DNA from: Prevotella sp. UBA1378
GTDB taxonomy: Bacteria; Bacteroidota; Bacteroidia; Bacteroidales; Bacteroidaceae
Direction of reading: 5' to 3'
Assembly (NCBI GenBank): GCA_002305505.1
Contig: DBRC01000008.1
Span: 1 to 43,534 of the forward strand
Length of the DNA stretch: 43,534 nt
A program made the translations under genes and the position numbers. This document shows, piece after piece, positions 25,966-33,496 of this stretch. Under the pieces are notes generated by a model. That model was not told the DNA's origin and did not search any database. It saw only the letters and a list, made by a program, of their open reading frames with translations. Within the stretch, counting starts at the first letter, position 1, and every line of letters starts with the position of its first letter.

Positions 25966-26946
25966 ATGAAACGGATGATATATTTCCTGCTTACAGGTGT
26001 GCTTGCCGGCATGACGGCCATTGCCGGTGCAAGCTTTTACATGCTCGGCTATTCGCTGACACCCGACCCTAACCGCACGGATACCGACAGTGCGTATACC
26101 ACCCTCTACAAACGCTACCCCGGCGTGCGCCAATGGGTAGACAGCGTAAGGCAGCACCGCATCCTGCGCGACACGTTCGCCGTGATGCCGGGCGGCGAAC
26201 GCCACCATGCGCTCTTCCTGCGCGGCGACACGGCCAACGGGCGCACGGCCATCGTGGTGCACGGGTATAAAGACTGTGCCGTAACTTACCTCATGATAGC
26301 TAAGATATACCACCAGCAACTGGGATACAACGTGCTGCTGCCCGACTTGCATGCCCACGGCCTGTCGGAGGGTAAGGCGATACAAATGGGATGGCTCGAC
26401 CGCCACGACGTGCTCCACTGGGCTGCCTTGGCCGAACGGATGTTCCGCTGCGGGGGGCGCCCGTCGGCCGTCGTCATGCACGGCGTGTCAATGGGTGCAG
26501 CCACGGTCATGAATGTCTCGGGCGAACGCCTCCCCCGCTACATCAAGCGCTTCGTTGAGGACTGCGGGTACACAAGCGTATGGGATGAGTTCGGCTCGGA
26601 ACTGAAGAACCAGTTCGGGCTGCCTGCATTCCCGCTGCTGTATACCACCAGCTTGCTCTGCCGGCTGAAGTACGGCTGGTCGTTCGGCGAGGCATCTCCC
26701 TTGAAACAGGTTGCCAAATGCCGGCGGCCGATGCTCTTTATCCACGGAGACGCCGATACGTTCGTGCCATCATGGATGGCCGGACCGCTCTATAAGGCGC
26801 ACCCCGGGAATCCACTGCAACAACGGAAGGCGGAGATACTAAAGGGGATTTGGATTACAAAAGGCACCATGCATGCACGGTCGTACAACGATTATACGGA
26901 CGAATATATACGGCGGACATGCGAGTTTAACGGGTTAACGGATTAA
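25966..26946 (+). CDS. Alpha/beta hydrolase, exported or membrane-anchored
   Basis: A 326-aa serine hydrolase of unknown substrate. An N-terminal hydrophobic segment (about 4-28) is a signal peptide or anchor. The hydrolase core shows the oxyanion HG (99-100), the nucleophile elbow GVSMG with S175, an acid in FIHGDADTFVP, and a His in TMHARSY, so the triad is complete. Similar proteins are annotated as YjfP/BD-FAE-type hydrolases in Bacteroidetes. The start at 25966 is chosen because nine residues upstream would break the signal. The last codons (FNGLTD, stop) lie inside an 8-bp repeat (26925-26948), so the C-terminus may have been set by repeat insertion. Confidence 0.85.
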   Translation: MKRMIYFLLTGVLAGMTAIAGASFYMLGYSLTPDPNRTDTDSAYTTLYKRYPGVRQWVDSVRQHRILRDTFAVMPGGERHHALFLRGDTANGRTAIVVHGYKDCAVTYLMIAKIYHQQLGYNVLLPDLHAHGLSEGKAIQMGWLDRHDVLHWAALAERMFRCGGRPSAVVMHGVSMGAATVMNVSGERLPRYIKRFVEDCGYTSVWDEFGSELKNQFGLPAFPLLYTTSLLCRLKYGWSFGEASPLKQVAKCRRPMLFIHGDADTFVPSWMAGPLYKAHPGNPLQQRKAEILKGIWITKGTMHARSYNDYTDEYIRRTCEFNGLTD

Positions 26947-26948
26947 CC
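26925..26948. repeat. 8-bp tandem repeat at the hydrolase stop codon
   Basis: GTTTAACG, GGTTAACG and GATTAACC run head to tail and provide the stop codon TAA of the hydrolase gene. The same unit occurs at 11546-11577. Confidence 0.7.
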
Positions 26949-27028
26949 CCCATTTTGATTTTGGCCCATTTTCCGGCGCACCCGCATAACCCTGTATTTG
27001 GAAAGCAGGGGCAAAGTGGTAACTAACG

Positions 27029-27142
27029 GATTGAAATCGTACAAGCACCTTGTAGCCCGGTTACAAGCGTCTGGTAACAAGCCTACAAGCACCTTGTAGC
27101 CCGATTACAAGCACCTGGTAACAAGCCTACAAGCACCTTGTA
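27029..27142. repeat. Dispersed-repeat copy expanded to a 44-bp tandem array
   Basis: The core TACAAGCACCTTGTA starts at 27040, 27084 and 27128, a period of exactly 44 bp. Units 1 and 2 differ at three positions; the third is partial. Each core can fold on itself (TACAAG / CTTGTA). The array fills the gap between two convergent genes. Confidence 0.9.
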
Positions 27143-27152
27143 CTGATTTGGA

Positions 27153-27941
27153 TTATGCCTTTATCAGTGAACGCAGGGCAAACCAGCAGTGCATAAGGAA
27201 CGTGGGGACCGTGCCGTAATGGCGGCACATCACGCGATAGCGTTCTTTCAGGGAGGCTTTATGATAAAGTGTGGTCTGCCCCTCTTCGGTGTAATTCACC
27301 ACTACGGCATGCAGGTTGCAAAGCCCCAAGTTGCGCCTACGCGCCTCCTTCATCACACGGATACACCAGTCGACATCGGCCGAATAGCGGTAATGCAGGT
27401 CGTAAGTGATACCGCGCGCCACATCCGTACGGGCATAGAAAGCCTGGTGACAGACAAGCATCCCGTGGATAAACGAACGCCATGACAGGCGCTCGGGCGG
27501 CGAGAGGCGGCGCGGACGCAAGAAACGCCCCTCGTCGTCGACAATATTCGTATCCCCATAGAGCACCGCCGGCCATTCGCCCGAGGGCATATCCTCAAGC
27601 CGCCCGTTACGGATGACGGTTTCTACGGTATCGGCTGCGGGGAAGAAGTCGCCCGCATTCAAGAATAGCACATAGTCGCCTGTCGCCCGTTTCAGTCCTT
27701 TGTTCATCGCATCATAAATCCCGTAGTCGTGTGCCGACACGATGTCCACCGTATGGCCATTGCCTGCCGCATCGCTCCTGGCCTTATAGGCTTCAGCCAC
27801 AGCGACGGTGGTGTCAGGCGAAGCCCCGTCAATGATGAGATGCTCCACGTGGCGATGGGTTTGCGCCAACACGCTGTCGGCCGTCCTCGGCAGCGTAGCG
27901 GCTGCCTTATAGGTCACTGTGACGATGGTAAGCTTGATCAT
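27153..27941 (-). CDS. Family 2 glycosyltransferase
   Basis: A 262-aa cytoplasmic GT-A transferase of the GT2 family, likely adding a sugar to a surface glycan or lipid-linked acceptor. The N-terminus LTIVTVTYKAAATL and DGASPD (38-43) bind the nucleotide sugar, YGIYDAMNKGL (73-83) is typical of the WcaA-like group, the metal-binding motif appears as FLNAGD (93-98), and ADVDWCIRVM holds the catalytic base region. Its ATG overlaps the stop of the upstream GT4 gene by 4 bp (ATGA), so the two are translationally coupled. Donor and acceptor cannot be read from the sequence. Confidence 0.9.
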   Translation of the reverse strand: MIKLTIVTVTYKAAATLPRTADSVLAQTHRHVEHLIIDGASPDTTVAVAEAYKARSDAAGNGHTVDIVSAHDYGIYDAMNKGLKRATGDYVLFLNAGDFFPAADTVETVIRNGRLEDMPSGEWPAVLYGDTNIVDDEGRFLRPRRLSPPERLSWRSFIHGMLVCHQAFYARTDVARGITYDLHYRYSADVDWCIRVMKEARRRNLGLCNLHAVVVNYTEEGQTTLYHKASLKERYRVMCRHYGTVPTFLMHCWFALRSLIKA

Positions 27942-29212
27942 AACCTGTAATGTTTTTGTGCGATGGCCTGATTGTATACCTCAATATACCGCATGGCCAC
28001 CGCGGTTTGCGAATAATTGGCATTCACCTTATGCACCGCATTGCGGCTCAGGGCGGCGCGGTCGGCCTCGTCGAGCACCCAGCGTATCCCCCTTGCCAGG
28101 TCGGGCGCATCGCGGAAAGCCGCTACATACCCCGTCTGCAGGTGGTCGATCATCTCGGGGATGCCGCCCACCTTGAACCCCACGCAGGGCACGCCGCAAG
28201 CCATGGCCTCCATGATGGTGTTGGGCAGGTTCTCCGACAGCGAAGGAAGCACGAACACGTCGACAGCATTGTAAACCGACACAATCCGCCGGTCGTCGCT
28301 GACGTAGCCCAACGGATAGGCAGGGAAAGGCAGGCGTGCGGCCACCTCCCCGGCATGCCCGCCAAGGATGACCACCCCGGTATTCCCACACATTTCCGGA
28401 TATTGCCCGGCCAGCTGTTCACAGGCGGCGATGAGGTAGCCCATGCCTTTATTGGGATTGGTTGCCCGCTGCGACACAAACAGTATCAGGCGCTTGTCAG
28501 CGGGCAGGCCCAGTTCCTGCCGCATCCCGCCTCCGCCGGCAGGACGGTAGACACGGGTGTCGATAGTATTGGGAATGCTCACTATGCGGTAGTCCCTGAG
28601 CAGCGCGCTCTTCCTGGCTTCGCCGGCCAGCCAACGGCTGCACGCAACAAACGAGACGGCGCTGCCGCCCAGCATTTGCTGCTTGCGCCGCCATACCTTA
28701 GCCGACAAATCGGTGAGCGAGCCTCCCCCGGGCAACAACCGGCAACGGCAGCATTGCTCCTGGAAGCTGTTGCAGCCCAAGGTGAGATGGCAGATGGCCG
28801 TAGCCGGCCATATATCGTGCATGGTCCATACGACGGGTTTTCCGCTCCTGAGAATCTTGCGCAGGCCGCGGAGCGAGAGCATGCCTTGGTTTACCCAATG
28901 CAGATGGATGACGTCGGCTTCCTGAAACTCGCGCGTCCGCGTAATGTCGGCACCGGCATTGGCGATGTCTATCTCGAAGAGATGCTGCCTCCCGAAGCGC
29001 AGGTGCAGGGCTATCACCAGCCGCTCCCACAGGAAGCTCCACCGGCTGCGGAACGTCTGCGGCAGCGAGGCCACCGTAACGGCTTCCGTCTGCTTGTCGC
29101 GCACCAGCATCTTCGCTTTCTCCCCGTTGTTGTTCAGCGCATTCATCAGCCGGTTGGCCGCAACCGCGGCTCCCCCCGTCTTCTCGCTCGTGTTCACTAT
29201 CAGTATTCTCAT
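27938..29212 (-). CDS. Family 4 glycosyltransferase (GT-B)
   Basis: A 424-aa GT4 transferase from the start at 29212. An upstream in-frame start (29296) would add 28 atypical residues, whereas MRILIVNTSEKTGGAAVAA is a normal GT4 N-terminus with the Gly-rich acceptor loop. The C-terminal domain has SLSENLPNTIMEAMACG, containing the E-x7-E donor motif. It is cytoplasmic or membrane-associated and acts with the coupled GT2, probably in polysaccharide or glycolipid assembly. A perfect -7 box (29217-29224) ends only 4 bp before this ATG, so the mRNA could be leaderless if that box is used. Confidence 0.88.
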   Translation of the reverse strand: MRILIVNTSEKTGGAAVAANRLMNALNNNGEKAKMLVRDKQTEAVTVASLPQTFRSRWSFLWERLVIALHLRFGRQHLFEIDIANAGADITRTREFQEADVIHLHWVNQGMLSLRGLRKILRSGKPVVWTMHDIWPATAICHLTLGCNSFQEQCCRCRLLPGGGSLTDLSAKVWRRKQQMLGGSAVSFVACSRWLAGEARKSALLRDYRIVSIPNTIDTRVYRPAGGGGMRQELGLPADKRLILFVSQRATNPNKGMGYLIAACEQLAGQYPEMCGNTGVVILGGHAGEVAARLPFPAYPLGYVSDDRRIVSVYNAVDVFVLPSLSENLPNTIMEAMACGVPCVGFKVGGIPEMIDHLQTGYVAAFRDAPDLARGIRWVLDEADRAALSRNAVHKVNANYSQTAVAMRYIEVYNQAIAQKHYRL

Positions 29213-29216
29213 GCTG

Positions 29217-29224
29217 CAAAGATA
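29217..29224 (-). promoter_or_regulatory. -7 box immediately before the GT4 start
   Basis: The minus strand reads TATCTTTG followed by CAGC and the ATG. The match to TAnnTTTG is perfect, but the distance to the start codon leaves almost no 5' leader. Confidence 0.45.
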
Positions 29225-29322
29225 GCATTTTTTTAGTACTGACGATGCGGATTGGAGTTTTTTTCTAACGCTTTCCTTGAAAAAACGCTGATGCAATCTG
29301 CTGTATTCGCACCAAAATTAGT

Positions 29323-29330
29323 AACTTTGT
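29323..29330 (+). promoter_or_regulatory. -7 box of the deaminase gene
   Basis: TAACTTTG is a perfect TAnnTTTG box 26 bp before the start codon at 29357. Confidence 0.55.
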
Positions 29331-29356
29331 GGCATCAACTATAATAAAAAGCAATT

Positions 29357-29824
29357 ATGGAAAAAAGAGAATTGATGATGAGAGCCATCGAACTCTCCGA
29401 AAATAGCGTGAGGAACGGCGGAGGGCCGTTCGGAGCCGTGATAGCAAAAGACGGCGAAATCATTGCGGAGGCCAGCAACCGCGTAACCGTCGACTGCGAC
29501 CCTACTGCACACGCCGAGGTGAGCGCCATCCGCAAGGCTGCACAAAAGCTGGGCACGTTCGACCTCAGGGGGCACGAGATTTACACTTCGTGCGAACCCT
29601 GCCCCATGTGCCTGGGCGCCATCTACTGGGCACGCCTCGACAAAATCTATTATGCCAACGACCGGAAAGACGCTGCACGCATCGGCTTCGACGACGATTT
29701 CATCTACCAGGAACTGGAACTGAGACCCGAAGACAGGAAGAAACCTTCGGAAGTCTTCATGGCCAGCGAGGCCAAGAAGGCCTTCGAGCTATGGATGGAA
29801 AAAGACGATAAAGCGGAATATTAG
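29357..29824 (+). CDS. guaD: Guanine deaminase-like nucleoside/base deaminase
   Basis: A 155-aa zinc enzyme of the cytidine-deaminase superfamily, close in length to B. subtilis GuaD (about 156 aa), which converts guanine to xanthine in the cytoplasm. The zinc site is HAE (H52, proton shuttle E54) plus PCPMC (C82, C85). GGGPFGAVI and the C-terminal FELWMEKDDKAEY stretch resemble GuaD more than tRNA adenosine deaminase TadA. It is monocistronic, with a -7 box at 29323 and the promoter of a non-coding RNA about 75 bp after its stop. Guanine as substrate is inferred from similarity; other purine or pyrimidine bases are possible. Confidence 0.82.
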   Translation: MEKRELMMRAIELSENSVRNGGGPFGAVIAKDGEIIAEASNRVTVDCDPTAHAEVSAIRKAAQKLGTFDLRGHEIYTSCEPCPMCLGAIYWARLDKIYYANDRKDAARIGFDDDFIYQELELRPEDRKKPSEVFMASEAKKAFELWMEKDDKAEY

Positions 29825-29898
29825 CGCTGTGCACGCAAACAATTCGTTGATTTAAGTCAAGAATAAAGGTAAAATATACACTTTCCGCGTCTCATCTA

Positions 29899-29928
29899 TT
29901 GCCGATTCCAAAAATCGTTGTACCTTTG
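29899..29928 (+). promoter_or_regulatory. Strong promoter of the candidate non-coding RNA
   Basis: TTG (29899-29901), a 19-bp spacer and TACCTTTG (29921-29928) fit the Bacteroidetes sigma-70 consensus TTG-N19-TAnnTTTG exactly. It is one of the best-matching promoters in the window and is not followed by an ORF. Confidence 0.8.
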
Positions 29929-29934
29929 CATCGT

Positions 29935-30217
29935 CAAAAGGTTAATAGATTGTTTTAGGTTAGTAGTAATATTTATAGTTTTAGGTTTTTAGTTATTGGT
30001 AAGAAGAAAGTTTCAAATGTGGATAACAGTGGTCGCCGTGAGGCTCCCATAACTTTCTTTTAAAGATTAGTATTAGTTTAGTTATGACGCCCTGCTTGCT
30101 ATTTTTTAATAGCAGCGGGACTCTGGCTAAAGGCCAGAAAATTTAATTGAAAAGGATTTTTAGTTAAACATAGGCTTTGAACGCTGCTGCTCGCTGATGA
30201 GTAGCAGCGTTCTTTTT
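29935..30217 (+). ncRNA. Candidate structured non-coding RNA (about 280 nt)
   Basis: No ORF occupies this 440-bp gap, yet it has a consensus promoter and a strong terminator. The 5' part is U-rich with repeated TTTTAGGTT/TTTTTAGTT motifs. Then come three predicted hairpins: 30004-30012 with 30051-30059 (AAGAAAGTT, 9 bp), 30090-30103 with 30108-30119, and 30122-30127 with 30133-30138 (TCTGGC, 6 bp). I could not match it to tmRNA, RNase P RNA or SRP RNA. A Bacteroidetes 6S-type RNA or an unnamed regulatory RNA are open options. The start is estimated from the promoter. Confidence 0.6.
30179..30217 (+). terminator. Intrinsic terminator of the candidate RNA
   Basis: Arms 30179-30192 and 30199-30212 form a 14-bp stem (GAACGCTGCT at the base) with a single G-U pair and a 6-base loop, followed by five T. 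This is a textbook intrinsic terminator on the plus strand. Confidence 0.9.
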
Positions 30218-30265
30218 AGATGAGGCTCCCCCGCCCCGCCAGTTGTTCCCGGCTCTGCCCATGGC

Positions 30266-30883
30266 TTACCGGGAACATTGCTCTCCAGCCAGCCTGAATG
30301 CTACGAGATCCTTGATAGAAATGAGCTTTATCCCAAACTTATTGGCGATTACCTCTAACTGGGGCAAGCGCGCCATGGTTCCGTCGTCGTTCATTATCTC
30401 GATCAACGCTGCTGCCGGTTGCAGGCCGGCCAGCAATGCGAGGTCGATGGCGGCTTCGGTGTGCCCGTTCCTCCCGAGCACTCCGTCCTCGTTGGCATAA
30501 AGCGGGTTGATATGCCCGGGGCGGCCAAAGTCGGCTGCAACGTGCTTCGTATCGGCCAATGCGCGGATGGTTGCGGCCCGGTCGTGAGCGGAAACCCCGG
30601 TGGTACACCCGGGCAGCAGGTCGACGGTTGCAGTGAACGGAGTGCCGAGCAGCGACGTGTTCTCTTGCAGCATGGGCTGTAGCTCCAGTTGCTTGCAGCG
30701 CTCCATCGACAGCGGTACGCAAAGCAGGCCGCGCCCTTCTTTCAGCATGAAGTTCACCTTTTCGGGGGTGATTAGCTCTGCTGCGGTAATAAAGTCTCCC
30801 TCGTTCTCACGGTTCTCATCGTCAACGACTATCACAAACTCCCCCTGAGCAAAAGCCTGTATCGCATCTTTTATATTATCCAT
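30266..30883 (-). CDS. ribB: 3,4-dihydroxy-2-butanone 4-phosphate synthase
   Basis: A 205-aa stand-alone RibB that converts ribulose 5-phosphate to 3,4-dihydroxy-2-butanone 4-phosphate and formate for riboflavin synthesis in the cytoplasm. The acidic DDENRENEGD loop, SAHDRAATIRAL, GRPGHINPLYA, GHTEAAIDLALLAGL and NDDGTMAR motifs are all present. There is no GTP cyclohydrolase II domain, so it is not RibBA. It is 79 bp after the sugar transporter gene on the same strand. I saw no FMN riboswitch in this short gap; a weak promoter-like sequence (TTG-N20-GAAATTTG) is present, so it may be transcribed separately. Confidence 0.93.
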   Translation of the reverse strand: MDNIKDAIQAFAQGEFVIVVDDENRENEGDFITAAELITPEKVNFMLKEGRGLLCVPLSMERCKQLELQPMLQENTSLLGTPFTATVDLLPGCTTGVSAHDRAATIRALADTKHVAADFGRPGHINPLYANEDGVLGRNGHTEAAIDLALLAGLQPAAALIEIMNDDGTMARLPQLEVIANKFGIKLISIKDLVAFRLAGEQCSR

Positions 30884-30962
30884 AATGCGTGCAAATTTCG
30901 TTATTTAATTCGATATATGCAAGGATTTGGGAGGGAAATTCACGATTCTATTCTATCCATTG

Positions 30963-31982
30963 CTAATTTGAAAGAGATATACATATCAATCCTATGATGA
31001 ATAGAATAAATGTAGCCGAGATAAGGATATTGGCCATCTTGGGAGCGCCCTTGAACTCTTTCCATACGAGAACGCCCCAGATAATCGCAACTACAGGTGC
31101 GGCGTTGCTCAACGCATAAGATATGGCCGGATTGGCAGCGCCCGAACCCATGAAACTTACGACCATGCCGCTCATCCAGATGAATCCGCCGAGCAGGCCG
31201 ATGAGGTGCTGGCGGGGAGTGCCTGCAAGATAGTTACGCATCGTCTTGGGCTGGCCTCCCTGCGAGGGATGCTTCATGGCGAAGCCGTTGAAGACGGGGG
31301 TGCTGAGCAATGCTCCGAGGCCGAAGAAGAATACGCCCGTATAGGGGGTAAGCGTACCGGTGCCTCCCGACACGTATTCGGGGGCAATCGACTTCACCAC
31401 AAGACCGAAGAAGAACATCAGGCCGATACCCGAGGCAAGGGCCAGGAGGATGCCTTTCACCGGCGTGCTCTTTCGGCTGTCGGCCAGTTTGCCGTAGGCC
31501 TTGCCGTTCAGGATGATGGCGATGACGATAACGGCGATGCCCGACCACAGCAGCACCTGGTTTCCGGGATAGGCTTGTCCTGCAAACAGAATCAGGAGAT
31601 AGTTGAAAATGATTCCGCCTATCCACCCGATGCCGCCCCCGATGGGGAAGGCCACCGACATTCCCGCTACCGCAATCGATGAAGCAAGGAACACATTGGC
31701 GAAATTCCATATCACGCCCCCTAACAGGGCATAGGCCACGCTGGCAGAGTCCATCTGCGTAAGGTTTTCAATGAAGCTCACCCCGTCGCTGCCTAAGCAT
31801 CCGAGGGTGAGGGCTCCGAGCAGTGCTGTAAGGAAAAGGCCGACGGAGAAGTCCCAGTAGAACAGTTCGGTACTCCAGTTCTTGTCGATTACCAGTTTCT
31901 GCGTGTTCGACCACGAGCCCCAGCAAAGGCAGCAATAGATGCAGCAGAGCAATCCTAAGATATAGTTATTGACGAGTATCAT
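30963..31982 (-). CDS. RhaT-like sugar:H+ symporter of the drug/metabolite transporter superfamily
   Basis: A 339-aa inner-membrane protein with about ten hydrophobic helices, similar to the L-rhamnose:H+ symporter RhaT (start MILVNNYILGLLCCIYC, then WGSWSNTQK; conserved GGVIWNFANV and FPIGGGIGWIGG). A start at 32072 is open but overlaps the isomerase gene and adds a non-hydrophobic leader, so 31982 is chosen; it lies 11 bp after the isomerase stop. Given the operon, it probably carries a pentose such as D-apiose. The family is clear and the substrate is inferred. Confidence 0.85.
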   Translation of the reverse strand: MILVNNYILGLLCCIYCCLCWGSWSNTQKLVIDKNWSTELFYWDFSVGLFLTALLGALTLGCLGSDGVSFIENLTQMDSASVAYALLGGVIWNFANVFLASSIAVAGMSVAFPIGGGIGWIGGIIFNYLLILFAGQAYPGNQVLLWSGIAVIVIAIILNGKAYGKLADSRKSTPVKGILLALASGIGLMFFFGLVVKSIAPEYVSGGTGTLTPYTGVFFFGLGALLSTPVFNGFAMKHPSQGGQPKTMRNYLAGTPRQHLIGLLGGFIWMSGMVVSFMGSGAANPAISYALSNAAPVVAIIWGVLVWKEFKGAPKMANILISATFILFIIGLICISLSN

Positions 31983-31993
31983 GGCATTCCCTG

Positions 31994-33418
31994 TTATTCG
32001 TGAACATGTAAATTCCAGCCGAGATAGCTTTCGATGGCTTCGTTGAGGATGTCGACCACATCGGTGCGGCACATGGCCACATGGTGTTCGAACCCATTCT
32101 TGCAGATATACTTCATGAGCTTTTGCAGGTCATCCACCTTCGTCACGGCGATACAGCCGTCCATGCCGTAGGCATCGTTGGTTATTTCGCCCTTGCCGGC
32201 ATAGGCCTTGATGCAGCCCTCCGGGTCGTCGGTGGAGATGCGGAAGAAGGTGAACGGCCCCTCGCTTACCTTGGCATATACGGCACCGAAGGTATTGATT
32301 TTGCCTAACGTCCTTCCCAATACGCCTAAGGGACCCAGCTTCAGGTCGTCGTTGCCCACGAACTGCTTCGGGAAGTTTCCGCAGTGGGTGCATACACACT
32401 TGTTGCGGTCTTCGGCAAAGTTGTTGTTCCAGTCGAGCAAGGCAGGCGCCTGTCCTGCGGCGAGCGAGAGGGCATACATCGACACGGTGCCGGCAATATC
32501 AGTCTCACAGGCAGCAGGTATAAGCTTATCAGATAGCATCGACATAGTAACGCAGGCGGCACAGCCATAGTTCTGCTCCAGCGAGTCCCAGCACTGGATG
32601 GCAACGGCCTGCACGTCGTTGTCCTCGATCCATTTCTCGACGGCCACGCCGAATTTAGCCTGCAGGCTCAGTTTCTCACGGTATGCCTCGGGCACCTTTG
32701 CGTAGCTGCGTATGCGCTCGCACATCTGCCTGAACTCCGGGTCGTCGTCGGCAATCTTCTGTGCAGCGTATAGAATCTCCGATAAGTCGGCCGGAACCAC
32801 CGTGATGCCACTGCGCTGCAGCAGTTTCTCCGAGGCGCGGCAGGTGTTGAATCCCAATGGCCGGGTGCCTATCTGTCCGATGCGGCAATGGCGCAGACCG
32901 TTTACTACGCGGCATACGGCGGCGAACTTGTTGATGTCCTGTGCCAGCAGCGGACTGTAGATGGAGTAAGTATGCAGACTGGTGTCTGTAAAAGGTATGC
33001 CGTATTGGTACAGGTTGTTGCACACGGATATCTTGCCGCAGAAAGCATCGCGGCGGCTGTCGAGGTCTACCTTGTCGTTCTCGTCGTCGCAGGCCTGCAC
33101 CAGCACCGGCACATTCAGGTTGGCATCGCTGATGGCATTGATGATGCCGATTTCGTAACCGAAGTTGGGCAGCGACACGATGATGCCGTCGATTTCCTCC
33201 CGGTGCTCGCGGAACTGCTTGGCCACCTTCAGGCCGTCTTCACGGGTTTCGATACTGCTGCTGCCCGTAGGGGTAGCGTCTTCGGGCAGGATAATGTATT
33301 CGTAGCCATTATCCCCGAGCGTTTTAAGCAGTTGTTTACGTACGTCTTTTGCCAGTTCCGAGTTGAAGTAGGCGCGGGTTCCGATAATCACGCCAAAACA
33401 GATTTTTCCATTTTTCAT
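31994..33418 (-). CDS. FucI/AraA-like sugar isomerase, candidate D-apiose isomerase
   Basis: A 474-aa cytoplasmic isomerase of the L-fucose/L-arabinose isomerase fold. The expected metal ligands are visible: E305 in CETDIAG, D329 in LLDWNN, and a C-terminal His pair H445-H446 in FEHHVAMC. It is about 100 residues shorter than E. coli FucI and resembles the COG2407 group. The next genes upstream encode a ketose kinase-like protein and a split transketolase. That set corresponds to the D-apiose route, where ApsI converts apiose to apulose. The fold is well supported; the substrate is inferred from context, and fucose, arabinose or another aldose cannot be excluded. Confidence 0.8.
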   Translation of the reverse strand: MKNGKICFGVIIGTRAYFNSELAKDVRKQLLKTLGDNGYEYIILPEDATPTGSSSIETREDGLKVAKQFREHREEIDGIIVSLPNFGYEIGIINAISDANLNVPVLVQACDDENDKVDLDSRRDAFCGKISVCNNLYQYGIPFTDTSLHTYSIYSPLLAQDINKFAAVCRVVNGLRHCRIGQIGTRPLGFNTCRASEKLLQRSGITVVPADLSEILYAAQKIADDDPEFRQMCERIRSYAKVPEAYREKLSLQAKFGVAVEKWIEDNDVQAVAIQCWDSLEQNYGCAACVTMSMLSDKLIPAACETDIAGTVSMYALSLAAGQAPALLDWNNNFAEDRNKCVCTHCGNFPKQFVGNDDLKLGPLGVLGRTLGKINTFGAVYAKVSEGPFTFFRISTDDPEGCIKAYAGKGEITNDAYGMDGCIAVTKVDDLQKLMKYICKNGFEHHVAMCRTDVVDILNEAIESYLGWNLHVHE

Positions 33419-33496
33419 AAGACTTCTTTGTTTTAGTTATTTCATAAAAAGTAATATTTGTTTCATAGTAGGCCATAGCGCCGCAGCAGCCTATGC

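Noticed and set aside
27040..27142. CRISPR array
   Set aside because: The 44-bp period is made of whole repeated units with no unique spacers, and no cas genes are near.
29935..30217. tmRNA, RNase P RNA or SRP RNA
   Set aside because: No tRNA-like ends or tag ORF, no RNase P core motifs and no SRP GGAA-tetraloop helix were found.
30884..30962. FMN riboswitch upstream of ribB
   Set aside because: The gap is only 79 bp and lacks the conserved FMN aptamer blocks.
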